DNA of 64,000 nucleotides, from assembly GCA_025463005.1 (NCBI GenBank), contig JAOAPR010000206.1, positions 27,830 to 91,829 of the forward strand, written 5' to 3'. Below the pieces are notes generated by a model that was given only the letters and a program-made list of their open reading frames with translations, had not been told where the DNA came from and made no database searches. A program made the translations under genes and the position numbers. Origin of the DNA: Bryobacterales bacterium. Its GTDB lineage: Bacteria; Acidobacteriota; Terriglobia; Bryobacterales; Bryobacteraceae. Below, one piece after another: positions 53,556-62,831 of the stretch. The number at the start of each line of letters is the position of its first letter. Within the stretch, counting starts at the first letter, position 1.

Positions 53556-54554
53556 CTACTTAGACGTTTTATGCGCCCGCTCGTAGCGGGACGTCTCGAT
53601 GTAACCGCGGATGGCCGTATTGCCTTCGTGGCAGGCATATTCGAACATTTGATACTTGTTATCCAGCTTCAGCGGAAACGCGACTGCCCACGGCCTGACC
53701 ACCACGTCCGGGTTCTCGACCTTCATTTCGTATTCGATCGTATCGTTGTCGGTGCGCGTGAAACGCTCGGTGATCCGCATGTTTTCCGTGGTCGGATTTA
53801 TCGGCGGAGAACCGGGAACGCCGGAATTGGTCATGTCCGTCTTGCCATTGAAGTTTGCCGTCTCGACAACAAGTGTGTTGCCTTCCCAATGACCGCGCGA
53901 CTCACCTAGCCACTCTTTGATGGAGTTATCGAGGGGCAGGCGGCCGTTGGTTGGAATGATCCGGACCTCGTGGGCCATTTCGAGCACAATCAGAACATAG
54001 CCCGGGGACTGCATGATCCGGATGCCGTTGTTGTAGTTACGCGGCAACATGGAAACAGGCATGCCGCGGGTGATGCACCTATCCCAGCTATCGAAGTCTT
54101 CGGGGCTATCGAATACGGTCTGGCCCGGCTTGTAGCTACCGTGCATCTTGTCGTATAGCTCCTTGCCCTTTGGCGTAAGCGCGGGGAACCGCCCATTCGG
54201 CGGATCACTCATCAAAGAAGTCAGCCGCATCACCGCGGTGCCCGAGTCGGCCTGAGGTATCGCTCCGGACTCGAACCGTTTGTTGCGGGCCTGCGCGCTG
54301 TTCTGCGCGGCGGCGAATTCCTCATCGGTCATCACGCGGCGGTCACCGTACTTTTCCGGCCGCTGGAATGGTGTGGAGATCAGATGGTTGAGGGGCCATA
54401 TACCTTGCAGGTCAGGCTCTCCCCACGGGGTTTTGGGCGACGTCCAGTTTTTGTTGGTCCCCGGTTGTTGCGCAGCTGCGGGCTCGGCTGCCGGGCCCAG
54501 CATCAGGACGATGCCAATGCTCATCCCACCCAACGGCAGAATGTGTTTGATCAT
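53556..54554 (-). CDS. Exported two-cysteine protein of unknown function (copy 4 of 4)
   Basis: A 332-residue protein from the ATG at 54554 (AGGAG 7 bases upstream; a longer frame to 54578 lacks such a site). Signal peptide ends ..PAAAQQ. It has WGEPDLQGIW (about 44-53), first Cys in RCITRGMPVS, WLGESRGHWEGNTLVVETANFNG, and second Cys in EYACHEGNT, so it belongs to the same family but carries an extra 50-60 residue segment (about 55-120) rich in Arg, Glu and Asn. It is convergent with the DUF6152 gene and divergent from the MBL gene, with a small GGGC-TTCA-GCCC hairpin between them. Confidence 0.86.
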   Translation of the reverse strand: MIKHILPLGGMSIGIVLMLGPAAEPAAAQQPGTNKNWTSPKTPWGEPDLQGIWPLNHLISTPFQRPEKYGDRRVMTDEEFAAAQNSAQARNKRFESGAIPQADSGTAVMRLTSLMSDPPNGRFPALTPKGKELYDKMHGSYKPGQTVFDSPEDFDSWDRCITRGMPVSMLPRNYNNGIRIMQSPGYVLIVLEMAHEVRIIPTNGRLPLDNSIKEWLGESRGHWEGNTLVVETANFNGKTDMTNSGVPGSPPINPTTENMRITERFTRTDNDTIEYEMKVENPDVVVRPWAVAFPLKLDNKYQMFEYACHEGNTAIRGYIETSRYERAHKTSK

Positions 54555-54624
54555 CTGAACACTCCTCACGATCCGCATCTTATCATGTAACGGTGGGCTT
54601 CAGCCCGTCACTACAAGGAGATTT

Positions 54625-55635
54625 ATGCGGATCGCGCTTGGCTTGCTGCTGGCAGTCACAACTATTGGGGCTCAAGATGCAAACGATACTCCCGATGCAC
54701 ACTTCGCTGCCGCGAAAGCCGCGGCCGGTGAAGATTTTCAGAATCTGCTGAACTTTCAATGCTACGGGCCTGGCCCCGGAGGGCAACGGACACCTGCTGG
54801 CGCAGGGGCGGTGGCGGGAGCACAACCAGGGCAAGGTCGCGGCCAAGGCGGTGGACGCGCAGGCGGGAGAGGACAGCAGGGGCCGCCTGACCGATCGACG
54901 TGGTATGCCGAACCGGTAAAGGTCTTTGACAACCTGTACTTTTTCGGCCAGTCCGAATACGCCGTGTGGGCGATCACGACGTCGCAAGGCATCATCGTCC
55001 TCGACACCATTTTTGACTATTCGGTCGAAGAGGAGGTTGCAGGCGGAATGAAGAAGCTGGGTTTGGACCCGGCCAATATCAAATATGCCATCGTCAGTCA
55101 TGCTCACCCCGATCACGACGGCGGTGCGAAGTTCCTTCAGGATCATTACGGCACGCGAGTCATCATGTCGCCAGCGGACTGGGATGTGCTCGATAAGAGA
55201 ACCAACGGCACGAAGCCGAAGCGCGATGTCGAGGCCACCGACGGCCAGAAACTCACTCTTGGCGACACGACGCTGACGCTGTATATCACGCCGGGTCATA
55301 CGCCCGGCACCATTTCCACCGTGTTTCCGGTCAAGGACAATGGAACGCCGCACCTTGCGGCTCTGTGGGGCGGAGTAGGGCTCAATACGGACCGGGAATC
55401 CATTCAGACCTACATCCGTTCGGCGCAGCGATTCAGCGGCATCGTGAGGCAGGCGGGAGCGGATATCATCTTTGCAAACCACACCGATTGGGACTGGTCC
55501 AAGATCAACCTGCCGATGCTGGCCAAGGGCGCGCCCGGCAGTCCGAATCCATACATCGTGGGTAATGCAAAGGTTTTGAACTTTCTAAAGGTCGCCGAAG
55601 AATGCGCCACGGCCCGCGTAAAGGGGATGAACTGA
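54625..55635 (+). CDS. Exported metallo-beta-lactamase-fold protein with Gly/Gln-rich insert
   Basis: A 336-residue protein with a short signal peptide (1-16, ..TIGAQ). A Gly/Gln/Arg-rich low-complexity segment (about 49-88) precedes the MBL domain. Metal motifs: HAHPDH (159-164), ITPGHTPGT and a late FANHTDWDW, matching the single- or di-zinc MBL pattern of subclass B3-like enzymes. AAGGAG lies 5 bases before the ATG. The hydrolysed substrate is unknown. The signal peptide is Sec-type, unlike the Tat-exported MBL at 18529, so the two are not simple copies. Confidence 0.9.
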   Translation: MRIALGLLLAVTTIGAQDANDTPDAHFAAAKAAAGEDFQNLLNFQCYGPGPGGQRTPAGAGAVAGAQPGQGRGQGGGRAGGRGQQGPPDRSTWYAEPVKVFDNLYFFGQSEYAVWAITTSQGIIVLDTIFDYSVEEEVAGGMKKLGLDPANIKYAIVSHAHPDHDGGAKFLQDHYGTRVIMSPADWDVLDKRTNGTKPKRDVEATDGQKLTLGDTTLTLYITPGHTPGTISTVFPVKDNGTPHLAALWGGVGLNTDRESIQTYIRSAQRFSGIVRQAGADIIFANHTDWDWSKINLPMLAKGAPGSPNPYIVGNAKVLNFLKVAEECATARVKGMN

Positions 55636-55671
55636 AGAGAAATTAGCGGTGCGATACACAGCGCAATGTGA

Positions 55672-56568
55672 TCACGAGCACAGGAATAGATTCGCGACAA
55701 CCGAACGTAACCATCGGCTGGCCGGATCTTGCGTGTACCGTTCATGCCAATGCTGCACGATGTAGTAAGTGGGCATACTGAACGGTAACGGGAGCACCTT
55801 GATATTCCCGGCGCTCGCGAGATGACGAGCCAGTTGCTCCGGCAGCACCGCGAGGTAGTCTAAGTTCGTAATGATCGAGGCGATACCAAGAAAACTGGGC
55901 ACAGCGAGTCCCACCTTGCGACGTATGTTTTTCGCTTCAAGTGTTTTCTCGACGATACCGTGACCCGTGCCGCACGTGGTGATCGCCAGATGAGTTTCAT
56001 CCTGGAATTGTTCGATGCTCAATGACTCCCCTACCCTGGGATGATCGCGGCGAAGAGCACAAACAAACCTTTCCTTGAACAACCTTTGTTGGCAGAAACC
56101 GGCTCCCATCGGCAGGATGAAGCCAACGGCCAAATCCGCCTGACCCGATTCGAGGAACTTTGGGGTGGCTTCCGACAGCCTTCGCAGATCGATTCCCACG
56201 TTCGGGGCGACCCTTTTCAAGCGCTGCATTAAACGCGGCATTAGCGTGACTTGCGCGATATCAGTCGAATACAGGTTGAATCTTCGGTCAGAAGTCAGCG
56301 GGTCGAACACCACGTGGAATTCGAGAGCTGTTTGCAGGATGTCTTCTGCGCTCTTCAATAAACCGATGAGTTCCACCGCATGAGGCGTCGGGTTCATGCC
56401 GGACGAAGTCCGCACGAAAAGGGGATCGTGAAAATGCTTGCGGAGCCTAGCCAAACTCATGCTGATGGCGGATTGGCTGAGATCGAGATTCTCCGCCGTC
56501 TGTGACACGCTTCTGGTTTTGTTCAGTTCCGTAACTACCGCCAGCAGCTTCAAATCGATGTTAGTCAC
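55672..56568 (-). CDS. LysR-family transcriptional regulator
   Basis: About 298 residues from the GTG at 56568 (VTNIDLKLL...), the position expected for LysR; GAGGG lies 10 bases upstream. A frame extension to 56718 adds 50 residues with no LysR similarity, so it is not favoured. The HTH is at about 20-60 (TRSVSQTAENLDLSQSAISMSLARLRK), followed by FVRTSSGMNPTPHA. The C-terminal co-inducer domain is complete (ADLAVGFIL, LAITTCGTGHGI). The HTH and following region resemble the NodD/LinR-like branch. It sits between the MBL gene (convergent) and the large receptor at 56818. It could regulate either; no LysR T-N11-A box is obvious. Confidence 0.88.
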   Translation of the reverse strand: MTNIDLKLLAVVTELNKTRSVSQTAENLDLSQSAISMSLARLRKHFHDPLFVRTSSGMNPTPHAVELIGLLKSAEDILQTALEFHVVFDPLTSDRRFNLYSTDIAQVTLMPRLMQRLKRVAPNVGIDLRRLSEATPKFLESGQADLAVGFILPMGAGFCQQRLFKERFVCALRRDHPRVGESLSIEQFQDETHLAITTCGTGHGIVEKTLEAKNIRRKVGLAVPSFLGIASIITNLDYLAVLPEQLARHLASAGNIKVLPLPFSMPTYYIVQHWHERYTQDPASRWLRSVVANLFLCS

Positions 56569-56817
56569 GTCAGAAACGCCCTCGCGACGTCGGGCAACCC
56601 CCCAATGTCGAGCTAGCATATCACAGGAATGCATGCAATTCCAGGCTCCCGTTCCGCGATTGTGCTCGCAGGGTGGAATTCCGCGCAGAACGCCGTGGCG
56701 CAACTGGATATGCTGCATGCATTCCGGGCGGGTGGACCGCGGCCGCTTGCTTTAGAAGAAGCTTCTCCTGACGCTTTATAGCGCGTGGTGCGCGGCGATT
56801 TGTATTTCTCTTGCTCC

Positions 56818-59800
56818 TTAGAAGGAGAATCGCGCGATGAGCTGGCCGCTGCGCTGTCCACCGCCCAAGCCCACAGACCCGCCGGCCAGCGCGCCGGCGT
56901 TGCTCAAGTTGCCGAACGTCCCAAAACCACCTATATAGTTTCCGTTCGCCGAGCGCTGTAGGGTTGCGCTGGCGTTAACGGGACTTAAGGGTACTGCAGC
57001 GGTCGGAAGCGGACTCGGAAGGAAGATGCGATTGAAAATGTTCGCGAATTCCATTCGAATCTGGAGCTGGTATCTCTCTTTAAAGCGAAAATTCCGAGCA
57101 AGGTTCGCCGATTCGGTCGGGCGCCGCGCGCCACGGAAAAATGAGTAGGTGGATGTATCCGAGGTCCACGTGGCGTCGGGAATGGTCTGCCATGCGTCAG
57201 GGTTCAACACGATTGTCTTGTTCGGATCGAAACAATGGCAATTGATGTCGAGCGGGTCGGTGTGGTGGTTGCCGTTCAAATCGGTCCAGTCAACCGACCA
57301 CGGGCTCATGTAGCTGCCATCCGCGTTCTTTTTCAGCTGCGCGGAACCGGGACCGCGTCCCAGCCAGCGGCTGATCGCATTGGTGGAGCCGGACGTCGGA
57401 CGAGTAAGGTAGCTCGCCGTCTGGTAATAAAGGGCGGCCGAGAGCCCCCACCCGCCCACGATCTGCGAGAGATAGCGGTTGCTGAGCACTGGAATTCCCT
57501 TCGGCTGAGGGGTCTGATAGTCGAACGTGATGCGCAGCTGCCGCGGAGGATTCGTGCCCACGAGGTCTTTCCCAACTGAGCGGTTGAAAACATCCGGAGA
57601 ACTGACGAATTGCAGGTTCTTGGAGTAGGTGTAATTTACGTTTGCCGACAACCCATGTGAAAACCGCTTGGTCAGGCTGAGCTGGAGAGAGTCATACCAT
57701 GACTTGCCCATCGGAGCCACGGGCGAAATCACGCTACTAAATTGCGGAAACGGTTTAAGCGACTGCAAGACAGTTGCGGCGAAGGGTCCTGACGTCGGGA
57801 AAGAACTGTAAGGCAGGCCCACGCCACGGGCTGCCAAAGTTGAAGCCTGTGCGGGGCTAAGCCGGTTGAACTGCGTGTTGAGAAGAGTCGCATCGTTGAG
57901 ATCGCCGACCGTGAACCCATAGCGTTTCAGGGTATCCACCGAAACGGCATTCAGATCCTGGAAGCCAACATTGTTGACGGAGCCGCCGGAACTTTGCCAG
58001 ATATTGCGGTTACCAACATAAGCGGCCTCCACCACCATATTTCGAGTGACTTCGCGCTGTATGGCGACATTCCACTGATACGTGCGGTCGGGACGGCCAG
58101 CGTTCGGATCTATAAGCGTGACCCCTGTCTGAAGCGCGTTCACCGATCCTGGCACGAACCCGAACCCCGGATTGTAGTTCGGCCACACAGGATTGTACTT
58201 TGAGGGGATGCCGCCTGCCAGTTTGAAGTCGTCGAAACCATTTTGAAGGATGGGGGTAACCACGCTGTTGATAACTGGTCCGGCCGTAATTGGAGTAAAT
58301 CCATATGCGATGCCGACGCCGCCGCGGATCACAGTCTTCTTGTCCAGCGTATATGCGATTCCGAGCCGGGGAGCGAATGCGTACGGGTAATTGTGGGCGA
58401 ACTGGCAATTGCACGTGGCTTCGTAAATGTAGGCTCCAGGATGCCCACCCGCGTTGGGATTGGCGATGGTGGGACTGAAGTCGGCGGTACGCCCGAAGTC
58501 TTCTTTAGAATAGGTGCCGTAGTCCCAGCGAAGCCCATAGTCGACGGTCAGATTGCGGCGGGCGCGCCAGGTATCTTGAATGTAGACACCAGTTTGCTTT
58601 TTCGTCCGGCGAAAATCTACCGGAACGCTCAAAGTCAAGTTTGTCACGCTACCCATCAGAAAGTTCGCGAACGGGAAGCCGACGTTAGTGTTGCCCGCGA
58701 AGCCAGTGAGACCATCCAGCGCCGGTTGCCAGGTGATACCGTTGCCAGTCTGGACTCCCGCGCTCGCGCCGCCGAAACCGAAAGTTCCCGGAGTATTGGC
58801 TGTGTTGATGGTCACCAGAAAGTCTTTCCGAAAATCTCCGCCCATCTTGAATGTGTGGTTTGCATGGATCCAAGTCAGGCTCGCAGAGCTGGTGGGGTGG
58901 CGTTCGGGTGAGGCCGATTTTGCGCCGCCTGGTCCCAGGGTGTTCATGCCACCGAGTTGCGGGCTTGTCACACTTAATCCGCCGCCTAGTCCCGCTGAAG
59001 TCACACCCATCCGGGGAAATGTCGTTTTGTCCAAGGTAGCGCCGGTCAAGCCGATATCCGATGCAGCGTTGTAATCGAGGGTCACGGGACAGCTGCAAAA
59101 GTTGAATTCCTGATACCCGGCACCCACGTGGAAAAGCATCGTGGGGCCAAGATTGTAGTCGAAATTCACGCGATATGTCGGCGAGGCTTCGAATGTGCCG
59201 GCATTTGCGGTGATCGGCTCGGGGAACCCTTCACCCAACCCGAGAGCCTGGACCGGCGATTCGGTGTGATTGTCCGAGTAGGTGAATGCAACGCGCGCCT
59301 TGGAGCCGAGGTTCTGATCGATCTTCACCGCCGGCGAGCGTGTAATGCGGGTTCCGCGGAAGGGATTCAGGTAATTGCTGGTCAAGACGCCGGCCGCGGC
59401 ATTCGGACCCTGAGGAAGAGGCACGTACTTGTTTAGAATCGTCGACGAAATCTTGTCTATCAGGCTGGCGGGGACCTGGTTCCCCACAAAGGGCGAGCGA
59501 ACAGTCACCTGCGCGCCATTCCCGCCGCAGTCCTGCGAGAGGGCCGCATTACATGGCACGTTAAATTGAGTCGACCTCGGGTCGAAGATGGTTCCGAGGA
59601 GGATTGTATTTCCGAAAGGATCCCGGTAATCGTGGCCGTTGACCTTTAGAGTGGAGTTGCCCGAAGCCGGGATCAAGCCGCTGAAGTCTCCTCTGCGATA
59701 GGCGTCCGTCGGGACCGTTGGCGGAGTGAAATCGGTCTGGTGAAACTGATAATCCCGGTATTGCTCCCAATTGGCGAAGAAGAAGGTCTTGTCCTTCCCA

Positions 59801-60669
59801 TCGTAGAGTTTCGGAATCCTCACGGGTCCGCCCACGTTGAAGCCGTAATCATGGCGGCGCACCCTGTTCCTGAGGTGGTTGGCAGCGTCGTCGGCGTTGA
59901 GGACATCGTTGACGGCGTAGTCGTAGGCCGTGCCGTGATACTGATTGGTCCCCGATTTTACGATCTGGTTGAACAGCGCGCCGGAAACCGAGCCGTATTC
60001 CGCATTGAAGTTGCTGGTCTGAATCGCGACTTCCTGGACGGCGTCGGGGCTGACATTGTTGCGAGTAGTGATGGTAATGGCTCCCGCATTGGTGACGATT
60101 TCGCCGTCAATCCGGTATTGGTTACTGGCCTGCGGCAGACCGTTGATACGCGGGGCGAATCCGGAGCCGTTTGGATTCGCGCTGCCCGGCAGAGTGTAGG
60201 CGAGCGCGAGCGGGTCGCGGATGAACGTCCCGACCGGCAGCACCGGCAGATCCTGAATCTGCTGCGGCAGGATGTCGTGGGTCTTGGCTCCAGAATCGGT
60301 CTGCAGCAGCGTCGATTCGGTAGTAACCGTCACAGACTCAGATGTCGCGCCGAGTTCCATCGATACGTCCAGACGCAGGGTTTGGGCCGCGGCGATGATC
60401 ACGTTTTCCTGCCGGAAGCTCTTGAAGCCCGTTTGAGCGACCGTGACTACGTACTTGCCCACGGGCAACTGGGGAATGGTGTAATATCCCGTCTGCGATG
60501 TCCTGCCTATGATCGTGGTGCCAGTGTCGACGTGAGTCGCGGTGACTGGAACACCTGCAATTACGGCCCCTGAAGGATCCGTCACAATACCAGTCAGTGT
60601 TCCTGCGGCAGTTTGCCCGAATACCGATGCAGCCGCTGCAATGAATAACAAAAGGAAACGATGATTCAA
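56818..60669 (-). CDS. Large TonB-dependent receptor (1283 residues)
   Basis: An intact Oar-like receptor: TTG start at 60669 with GGGAGG 5 bases upstream, signal peptide (..SVFGQ), regulatory-like beta-sandwich (GTLTGIVTDPSGAVIAGVPV), conserved AAAQTLRLDVSMELGATSESVTVT, plug motifs (LPVLPVGTFIRDP, YRIDGEIVTNAG, EYGSVSGALFNQIVKSGTNQ) and a long barrel ending ..LIARFSF. It aligns over its whole length with the interrupted receptor at 11557-15099, which is shorter by about 100 codons, and is the reference that shows what residue the TGA there replaced. It is divergent from the PQQ dehydrogenase gene across a 223-base gap. The substrate is unknown. Confidence 0.93.
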   Translation of the reverse strand: MNHRFLLLFIAAAASVFGQTAAGTLTGIVTDPSGAVIAGVPVTATHVDTGTTIIGRTSQTGYYTIPQLPVGKYVVTVAQTGFKSFRQENVIIAAAQTLRLDVSMELGATSESVTVTTESTLLQTDSGAKTHDILPQQIQDLPVLPVGTFIRDPLALAYTLPGSANPNGSGFAPRINGLPQASNQYRIDGEIVTNAGAITITTRNNVSPDAVQEVAIQTSNFNAEYGSVSGALFNQIVKSGTNQYHGTAYDYAVNDVLNADDAANHLRNRVRRHDYGFNVGGPVRIPKLYDGKDKTFFFANWEQYRDYQFHQTDFTPPTVPTDAYRRGDFSGLIPASGNSTLKVNGHDYRDPFGNTILLGTIFDPRSTQFNVPCNAALSQDCGGNGAQVTVRSPFVGNQVPASLIDKISSTILNKYVPLPQGPNAAAGVLTSNYLNPFRGTRITRSPAVKIDQNLGSKARVAFTYSDNHTESPVQALGLGEGFPEPITANAGTFEASPTYRVNFDYNLGPTMLFHVGAGYQEFNFCSCPVTLDYNAASDIGLTGATLDKTTFPRMGVTSAGLGGGLSVTSPQLGGMNTLGPGGAKSASPERHPTSSASLTWIHANHTFKMGGDFRKDFLVTINTANTPGTFGFGGASAGVQTGNGITWQPALDGLTGFAGNTNVGFPFANFLMGSVTNLTLSVPVDFRRTKKQTGVYIQDTWRARRNLTVDYGLRWDYGTYSKEDFGRTADFSPTIANPNAGGHPGAYIYEATCNCQFAHNYPYAFAPRLGIAYTLDKKTVIRGGVGIAYGFTPITAGPVINSVVTPILQNGFDDFKLAGGIPSKYNPVWPNYNPGFGFVPGSVNALQTGVTLIDPNAGRPDRTYQWNVAIQREVTRNMVVEAAYVGNRNIWQSSGGSVNNVGFQDLNAVSVDTLKRYGFTVGDLNDATLLNTQFNRLSPAQASTLAARGVGLPYSSFPTSGPFAATVLQSLKPFPQFSSVISPVAPMGKSWYDSLQLSLTKRFSHGLSANVNYTYSKNLQFVSSPDVFNRSVGKDLVGTNPPRQLRITFDYQTPQPKGIPVLSNRYLSQIVGGWGLSAALYYQTASYLTRPTSGSTNAISRWLGRGPGSAQLKKNADGSYMSPWSVDWTDLNGNHHTDPLDINCHCFDPNKTIVLNPDAWQTIPDATWTSDTSTYSFFRGARRPTESANLARNFRFKERYQLQIRMEFANIFNRIFLPSPLPTAAVPLSPVNASATLQRSANGNYIGGFGTFGNLSNAGALAGGSVGLGGGQRSGQLIARFSF

Positions 60670-60790
60670 GTAAGCCTCCCGCCGATACTAATTCCGGTTT
60701 CTATTAAAGAGAACACACGTCGGACCACACTCAACGACCCTATCCTGTTGACTATAGGACGGCCAACGTGTCGATGTCGATACTGTCTTG

Positions 60791-60819
60791 TTGATAGATG
60801 TTATCAGATTATTTGATAT
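60791..60819 (+). promoter_or_regulatory. Possible promoter of the PQQ dehydrogenase gene
   Basis: TTGATA (60791-60796), 17-base spacer, TGATAT (60814-60819, 3 of 6) in an unusually AT-rich stretch between the divergent receptor and dehydrogenase genes. The -10 is weak. Confidence 0.3.
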
Positions 60820-60892
60820 TTGACGTCGCCTTGCAAGTTATCGCGCCACGTGTGATACCGTTGGTCGAATCATTTTGAACGGGAGGCATTCC

Positions 60893-62800
60893 GTGCGTAC
60901 ACTTCGGTGGAGACACGCCGCTTTGGCGGTGGGAATCCTGATGCTTTCAGAAGGAACGCGGCTGCGGGCGCAACAGGCCGCGAACCCGGCGAACCCAACG
61001 CCAGTAAGCGTAGACGGCAAGGTGCTGCGCAACGCGGGCGCGGCCAATGACATACTGCCCGGCTCCTGGTTGACTTACGGGCGCACCCAAGGCGAGACGC
61101 GCTATAGCCCGCTGAAGCAGATCAACGACACGAATGCGAAACGCCTGGGGTTGGCGTGGTCCTACGTAGTCGGTGCAGGGGGCGGGAATCAAGAAGGCAC
61201 GCCCTTGATGTGGAACAACACTCTTTACGGCATCACGACCTGGAGCGTAGTGTACGCGCTGGACGCTCGCACCGGCAAGGAGTTGTGGCGCTGGGATCCG
61301 GAAATAAACCAGACTGCGGTGCGGCCGAAAATTTGCTGCGGCATCGTGAACCGTGGCATCGCGATCTACAACGGCGTGATCATCGCCGCCATTAACGACG
61401 GGCGGCTCCAGGCGCTGGACGCGATCACAGGCAAGCCGGTGTGGGAATCGCGGGTGGCGTATTCGCAGGACCTATACACTCTGACAATGGCGCCGCGGAT
61501 CGCCGGCGGCAAGGTGATCATCGGGGCGTCGGGCGGCGATAAGCCCACCCGTGGATTTTTCGCGGCTTTTGACGCGGTGACAGGGCATCAGGCATGGAAG
61601 TTCTACACCGTTCCCGGAAATCCGGAGCTACCGCCGGAGAACGATGCGATGAAGGCTGCCCTTAAGACCTGGGGTGGCGACTTCTGGACCAAGGGCGGCG
61701 GAGGCGCCGTATGGGACGGCTTCGCCTACGATCCCGACGCGAACCTGGTCTACGTCGGCACGGGCAACGCTGAACCGTGGGTGCAGAAATTCCGGGGCGC
61801 TCAGGGCGTGGACAATTTGTACACGTGTTCGATCCTTGCTGTGGACCTGACCACAGGCCTGCTCAAGTGGCACTTCCAAACCACGCCGAACGACAATTGG
61901 GATTTCGACAGCGTGCAGCAGTTGATGCTGCTGGACCTTAATATCAAAGGCAAGCAGCGCAAGGTGATCACGCAGGCGTCGAAGAACGGCTTCTTCTGGG
62001 TGCTGGATCGCATCACGGGCGAATTCATCTCCGGAGCTCCGTACGTGAAAACGAATTGGGCCAGCGGACTGGACGCCAAGGGCCGCCCCATCGTGAACCC
62101 GGAAGCTTACTACGACACTGAGCCGATCTCGCTGTTCCCGACCGGGGGCGGCGCGCACAACTGGTCGCCGATGTCCTACAATCCTGCGACCGGCTACGTC
62201 TACATCCCGGTCTTCCTGCAGCCGTTCACGTATGAGGCGGCTGCGGAGTTTAAGCCGGGCTCGAACGGCTACGCGCGGAGTGGTCGCGATCCCAAGCCCA
62301 TCGGGGGACCGGTGATCGGGCCGCCTACGGCCGACGGCATGCGCGCGGCGCTCGAAGCATGGGACCCGGTGAACCAGAAGCTCGCGTGGCGCATCGACGG
62401 CGGTGGCGGCATCGGCGGCGGCACCGTGACCACTGCGGGCAATCTGGTGTTCCAGGTGATCAACGACGGGCGCTTCCGCGCAGTGACGGCCGACAAGGGC
62501 GAGATCCTGTATGAGATCCAGACCGGGCGCACGGGCATGGCTCCGCCGATTACGTATGAGGCGGACGGCAAGCAATATGTTGCGTTCCAGGGTGGCTTGG
62601 GGCGGCCCGCGGCGACTGTGGGTCCGAATGATGCGAAGATCGACAACCCGCCGATGATGTTCGTGTTCGCGCTGGATGGGAACGCGGAGATGCCCAAGCC
62701 GGCGCCTCCACCGGCTCCGCCGCAGGGCAACAACAATAACAACAACCGTCCACCGACGCCGCCGGCTGCAGGCGCGGCTCCGGAACTTCAGCAGCGCTAA
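60893..62800 (+). CDS. PQQ-dependent alcohol dehydrogenase (quinoprotein, eight-bladed propeller)
   Basis: A 635-residue protein from the GTG at 60893 (GGGAGG 6 bases upstream; a TTG six codons earlier overlaps that site). Signal peptide (..GTRLRAQ). W-motif blades are recognisable (RYSPLKQIND, ALDARTGKELWRW, ALDAITGKPVWE, AVDLTTGLLKWHF). The vicinal disulfide KICCGIV (Cys148, Cys149) and PNDNWDFDSV with the catalytic-type Asp are as in quinoprotein alcohol dehydrogenases. There is no C-terminal cytochrome c domain, so electrons must pass to a separate acceptor; the c-heme proteins encoded in the window are candidates by inference. The C-terminus is an Asn/Pro-rich tail. The substrate is unknown. 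Confidence 0.93.
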   Translation: MRTLRWRHAALAVGILMLSEGTRLRAQQAANPANPTPVSVDGKVLRNAGAANDILPGSWLTYGRTQGETRYSPLKQINDTNAKRLGLAWSYVVGAGGGNQEGTPLMWNNTLYGITTWSVVYALDARTGKELWRWDPEINQTAVRPKICCGIVNRGIAIYNGVIIAAINDGRLQALDAITGKPVWESRVAYSQDLYTLTMAPRIAGGKVIIGASGGDKPTRGFFAAFDAVTGHQAWKFYTVPGNPELPPENDAMKAALKTWGGDFWTKGGGGAVWDGFAYDPDANLVYVGTGNAEPWVQKFRGAQGVDNLYTCSILAVDLTTGLLKWHFQTTPNDNWDFDSVQQLMLLDLNIKGKQRKVITQASKNGFFWVLDRITGEFISGAPYVKTNWASGLDAKGRPIVNPEAYYDTEPISLFPTGGGAHNWSPMSYNPATGYVYIPVFLQPFTYEAAAEFKPGSNGYARSGRDPKPIGGPVIGPPTADGMRAALEAWDPVNQKLAWRIDGGGGIGGGTVTTAGNLVFQVINDGRFRAVTADKGEILYEIQTGRTGMAPPITYEADGKQYVAFQGGLGRPAATVGPNDAKIDNPPMMFVFALDGNAEMPKPAPPPAPPQGNNNNNNRPPTPPAAGAAPELQQR

Positions 62801-62831
62801 GACCGTCAGGAGTTCCGCATTGGATTCATTC

